DNA from: a bacterium
Lineage (GTDB): Bacteria; Electryoneota; AABM5-125-24; Hatepunaeales; Hatepunaeaceae
Direction of reading: 5' to 3'
NCBI GenBank assembly: GCA_025774605.1
Contig: JALGVR010000012.1
Span: 1 to 46,831 of the forward strand
Length of the DNA: 46,831 bases
Position 1 is the stretch's first letter. Every line of letters begins with the position of its first letter. Made by a program: the position numbers and the translations under genes. Below are positions 39,201 through 45,200 of this stretch, in pieces. Under the pieces are notes generated by a model. The model did no database searches and had not been told where the DNA came from. It saw only the letters and a list, made by a program, of their open reading frames with translations.

Positions 39201-42200
39201 TTGATGATGACGGTGATCAGATCATTTATACATGGCGGTTCATCGGCGACGAGCTGAATGACGCTGATTTCGAGGTCGTGGACGGCGCGGCGGTTCTGAC
39301 CATCAATCCGACCAGGTTCGAGCTCGGTGATTACCAGGTCAGGTTCGCAGCATCGGACGGAAGACTGAGTACCCGCCTGGTGATCGATATCAACGTTGTC
39401 AGCCAGCATTTCATACTGGAGGCTGCAACCAACCGTCAGCATACGGTGCGCGTCGAGAGCATCAGCAACTACCTTGACGAGAACGACCGTGACAATCCGG
39501 ACGTTAACGATGAGATAGCCGCCATCACTCCCGATGGAATCGTCGCCGGCGTCTACCGGTTCGGAAACGAGAACGCCCCCTGGATAATGACGACGATGGG
39601 CGCTACTCAGGACGCGGCGGGCTTCAGACCGGGAGAAGGCTTCACATTCCGTTATTGGGATTATGACGTCGGCATGGAGAACGGCGCCAACGCCACCCTC
39701 ATCGCCGGCGACGAAACCTGGCGCATCGACGGCTTCTCGGTGTTCGAACTGGTGATCGGACCCGGACTGGCCGCTGACGTCAAAAGCCTCGATTTCAACC
39801 TGGTCAGGGTGGACGATCAGGCCTCAGATGAGATCACCTTCCTGTCCAACGGAACAGCTCCAGTCGAAGACCTCAGGCTCGCCGTCGCGGGAGACGGTTT
39901 CAGTGTTGACGACGAAGGTCCGGTCACGCTTGAACCGGGCGAGGAATGGACGGTCACCGTCACCTTCGCGCCGGATGAATTCGGCGAATTTGACGCCGTA
40001 TTAAGTGCAACTTCGGAATTTACATCACTTGAAATTCCGCTCCATGGAACCGGTGTCGAGATGGGGCACTTCGTCTACGACATAACCTCAGACTTCCACA
40101 TGATCGAGGTGCTGGATGCGGACGTCGATGTCGATCACGAGATAGGCATCTTCAACCCGACCGGATTGTGCGTGGGTGCGGTGATAATCCGCGGGCACGG
40201 TCCATGGAACCTTTACGCCTGGGGCGATGATCCGGAAACACGAAACATCGACGGCTTCCGTACCGGCGAGGAGTTCGAGTTCAGGCTCTGGGACGGCCAG
40301 GAGGAGACCACCGCACTGGTAAACTATCATTACGGACCCCACACCTGGGCCTCCGGCAGTATGACGGCCGTCTCGCTTGTCACCGGAGAACAACATTTCA
40401 ACTGGATAGCAACCCAGTCCGTCCACAACCTGACGGTGGGTTCGGTCGACTTCTTCGGTGAAGAGCTTGCTGCCGGGGATGAGATCGCCGTGGTCAACCC
40501 GCGCGCCCTGGTTTCCGGCGGGATGGTGGTTGACGGCGGCGACATGGAGTTCGCGGCTTACGGGGACAATCCGGAGACCGACTACTTCACCGAGGGCTTC
40601 CTGGCGGGTGAACACATCTATTTCCGCGTCTGGATCAGGGACGAGGATCGTGAATACCTCGCCCGTCCTGAATGGACAAACGGACCGCAGGTATGGACAG
40701 AGGACGACGCCAGCAGCTTGAACCTGACGGTCACCCGTGAAAACGCCGCGCCTGTATTCAGTCCGCATGATGACGTTTCCGGCACCGAATCCCAGGAGCT
40801 CAGCTTCACGATTACATCCACGGATTACGACGGCGACGCCATCAGCCTGGCGTTGACCGGAATCGATCTGCCGGAATTTGCGGCATTCAGCGATCAGGGC
40901 GACGGCAGCGGCACGTTCACCTGGACACCGGGACCACTGGACGCCGGTGACCACGTTGCCGCCTTTACCGCATTCGACGGCTGGTCATGGCGCGAGTTCG
41001 AAGTCGCCATCAGGATATCGAACCTCAACCATGCACCGGTATTCGAGGAAATAGGCGACCGGCAGGTTGCCGAAGGCGAACCGCTATCCATCCTTATCAA
41101 GGCTGAAGACAGGGACGGCGACCAACTCAGCTATTCGGTACAGTTGGCCGACGGTATGGAGGGAGCCTATATGATCGGACCGCTGATGCGCTGGACGCCC
41201 GACTACGGCCAGGCCGGAGTGTACGAGGACGTTCTCTTCAGGGTTACCGACCATGGTCAGCCACCCCTCCACGCCGAGGAGAGCATCACCATAACCGTGA
41301 CCGAAGGCAACCGTGCTCCGGTGTGGAGCGATGTGGCTCCCACCGTGGTAAATGAGGGGGCAACCGTCAACATGACCGTTACAGCCACAGACGAAGACGG
41401 TGACGAATTGGCGCTGAGCGCCGGCGATCTGCCCGAAAACGCCGACTTCACCGACAACGGGGATGGAACCGGCACATTCGTCTGGCAGACCGACCACGAA
41501 TCGGCGGGAGTCTATAATCCGTACTTCGAGGCTGACGACGGCAATACAACAGTCGGCATGACGGTTGAAATCACTGTGAACGACGTAAACCGCAGACCGT
41601 TGTTTGACGATATCGACAACCAGGTGGTGAACACCGGCAGCACACTCGACCTGCGGATCAGCGCCGTCGATCCCGACGAAGGTGACCAGGTCAATCTGGT
41701 CATGAACGCCGCCAACCTGCCTCCACGAGCCAGCTTCAGAGATCTCGGCGAGGGCAGCGCCCGCCTGGTTTGGACACCGGGACGGGCGGACAGGGGAATC
41801 TATCCGAACATCACCTTCAGCGTCGCAGACGCCTCCGGCGCATCCGATCAGGCAAGGATAACCATTACCGCCCGGATGCTGGACGTGACCGGTCCCGTTA
41901 TCACCGATCTGTCGCCGGAGAACAGGCAGATACTGAGGGTCAACGAAGTCTCGGTCAGCGCAACCATCACGGATGCGGCGTCAGACGTGGAAGCGGTCGA
42001 ATTCAGCTTTGACGGCCAGGCGATGGATGACTTCGATTTCGACGCCGAGTCTGGTGAATTCAGCTGGTCGCCGGATGACGCGCTTGCCGAAGGAGAACAC
42101 AGTTACACCATCCGGGCTGAAGACAGTGCGGGCAATGTCAGCCGGGTTACGGTTCTCTTTGTGGTCAACAGCAGTGCCGGCGCAATCGGTCTGGATGACC

Positions 42201-45200
42201 TCGACCGGTACACAACGCTTGAGACGGTCGACTTCACCGGTCTCGCCGAGCCTTTCCTCCACCTCGAGTTGTGGCGGAACGGCGAACTCCTGCGGGAAAT
42301 CGCCGCCGGACGCCGCGGGCATTTCCGCTTTGCCGCCGTCGAGCTGAATCCACGCGAAAACGTATTCATCCTCGCCGGCTACGACGATGCGGACAATGCG
42401 GCTCCCAACGATACAATCGAGATCTACCTCGATCTTGAGGCGCCGGTGATCGAAGTGTCAAGTCCCGGACGTTTCACCGACGACGCGACGCCCCAGATCC
42501 AGGTTCAAATCACCGATATCGGTGTCGGCATGGATGAGGACGAGGGCGCGTACCTGTCGCTGGACGGTGAGAATATCGGTGACTTCGTCCTCCGCAACGA
42601 ACTCTTGACCTACAACGTACCGGAAGATCTCGAAGAGGGTGAGCATTTCTTCAACCTGACGGCGGTCGACCTGCTCGGCAATTCACCCGAAGAATCGTAT
42701 GATATACCGTTCTTTGTTGATACCGAGCCCCCTGCTGTCATTCATCCGTTCTTTGAGGGCGGGATCGAGAACATCGGCAACCGCGCCCCGGAGATTCACA
42801 TCGCCGTCAACGATCCGGCGCCGACCAGCGGGATCGCCGGCGACCAGATCGTTCTCACGGTTGACGGCTTCGAGCGCGATTTCACCTGGAATGAAGTCGA
42901 AAACTCCGTTTACTTCGACTTCAGCATCGGTGAATTCGATCTGCTCGAGCCGGGACTTCACGAAATCGAGTTGACCGTTTCGGATCTGGCCGGCAACGAG
43001 ACCACGGCGACGGGCGAATTCAACATCGGCAACTACGATGACAACAATCCGCTCTATTTCGAAAACATGAACCCGCCCGACGGCAGCGTCGCGGGTGTTG
43101 GCGGAGGCGGTTTCGAACTGATTCCCTACCGCTTCGACGTCGATACGATCTCATTCGTCGCCAGCGATATTGATGCCGGCGTCGATTGGGATACGATCTG
43201 GCTCCGAATCATCGCCCTTAACGATCCCGACGACCCGGATGATGACGATACGACGATCATAGACAACGGGGAACTGGTCTTCCAGATACCTCCGGGCCGC
43301 GTCCTGGCGCCGATGTGGTACACGCTGCCCGGGCAGGAGCGCGCTCCGGCTGAAATGCCCGGTCTCGAAGAGGGCATCAACCAGATAAACGCCTTCGGCG
43401 CCGACGACAACGGCAATGAGGGTGAAGGACAGTGGGAGTTCTTCTTCGACGCTTCGGAACCTGAACCACCCGAGCTTGATGATCCCGACAACTACTACGT
43501 GAACACGCCGGAGGTCAGCGTCAGCGGCAGAACCGGCGATGACCTGCCGGAATACCCGGATGGTTACGACGATATCGTCACCGTCCGGATTTACCGCAAC
43601 GGTGAATTGACCGTTGAAGAGCTCGTTGATTTCAACTCCGAATTCACCGTATCAGGCGTCCTTCTGGTCGAGGGCAGGAACATCATCGAAGCCACCTGCG
43701 TGGACGGAGGCGGCAACGAATCGATCTACAGCGATCCGATTGAAATGTTCCTCGACATGATGGTTCCAGGCATCGTGAACTTCGAGGCTCAAGACGGACC
43801 GCACATTGCGGATGATACGCCAATCTTCACCGCCCAACTGGTCGATAACGGCTCCGGCATCGATGCCGATAACATAACGCTGCTGGTTAACGGCGAGGAG
43901 GTCGCAGGCGAGTTCGCTGACGGCGTATTCAGCGCCGAGGTCCAGGATGCGATGGATGAAGGGGATTACACCGCCGGACTGACCGTGCTGGACATGGCGG
44001 GCAACGAGACGAGCGAGGAGTACGAGTTCGACATCGACCTGCAGGCCGTAGCTGTTCCCGAGTTCACCCTGACCGCATACACCAGCGTCGATCAGGTGCA
44101 TCTGACCGGAACCGGTCAGGTCGGCACCGAGGTTGTTGTTTACCACCTCGAAAACCCCGATGACGAGCTGAACGAAGATTCGGAGATCGGTCGGGTTTCG
44201 CTGGCGAATGAGGCGGAATTCGAATTCACCCGCACCATCGCAGACCTGCCCGATGTATCCTATATCAGGCTGGTGGCGGTGAACGAGGCTGAGGTGGAGA
44301 GCAGTCCGACCGATCCGCAGGCGCTGACCGTTGATCAGGATGCTCCGGAATTCACGGAGGCTTCACCTGAGGATGGCGCCGAAGTGAATGCTGAAGAGTT
44401 GGCTGAGATCCGGATCAATGTTTCGGACGAGCTCGCCGGCGTGGACGAAAACGGCTTCACGGTAACGCTTGACGGCGATGATGTCGATGACTTCACCTAT
44501 GCCGACGGCGTTTTGACCGTCGACGTCAGCGATGTCGAATTCGGCGACAACAGTACGGTTTCGGTAACGGTCATCGGCTGTGACCTGGCGCTGACGCCCA
44601 ACATCGCCAACATGAGCTGGCAGTTCGTCACCGTCATCAACGATCCGCCTGTTGTGAACGTTCCCGACAGAGACTTCGATGAAGACACGTATCTGTCGAT
44701 CAACCTCCAGGATTATATCAGCGATCCCGACAACACGTGGGAGGAGCTGACCATCTCCGGAGAGATCACCGAAGGCGGCGATAATGCGGAACTGACGATT
44801 GACGACGAAGGAGTTCTGCACCTGAACGCTGACGACAACTGGTTCGGCGACCTGACGATCGAAGTCAGAGCCGAGGACTCGGGAGGTTTGTCCGATGCCG
44901 GCACAGCCGATATAACGGTCAATCCGGTCAACGATCCGCCGGTCATGGAGGATCCCGGAATCGAGGTCGCCATGGAGGGCGAGCTGTTCGAGCTCCAGAT
45001 CAACGCGACCGACATCGATCAGGATGAGCTGACCTTCACGGACAACACCGACCTGTTCAACATCACCGCGGACGGTATGATCTCATTCGAGCCGACGCGC
45101 GAGATGCGAGGCATCAACACGATAACCATTACGGTCACCGACGTCGCTGACGCCAGCGATGAGGGTACGCTTCAACTGGTGGTCTCACCCGGCATGAACG

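Noticed and set aside
33002-39400. Possible CRISPR array because of regular repeats
   Set aside because: The ~291-bp periodicity is protein-coding with diverged repeats and no unique short spacers; no cas genes seen.
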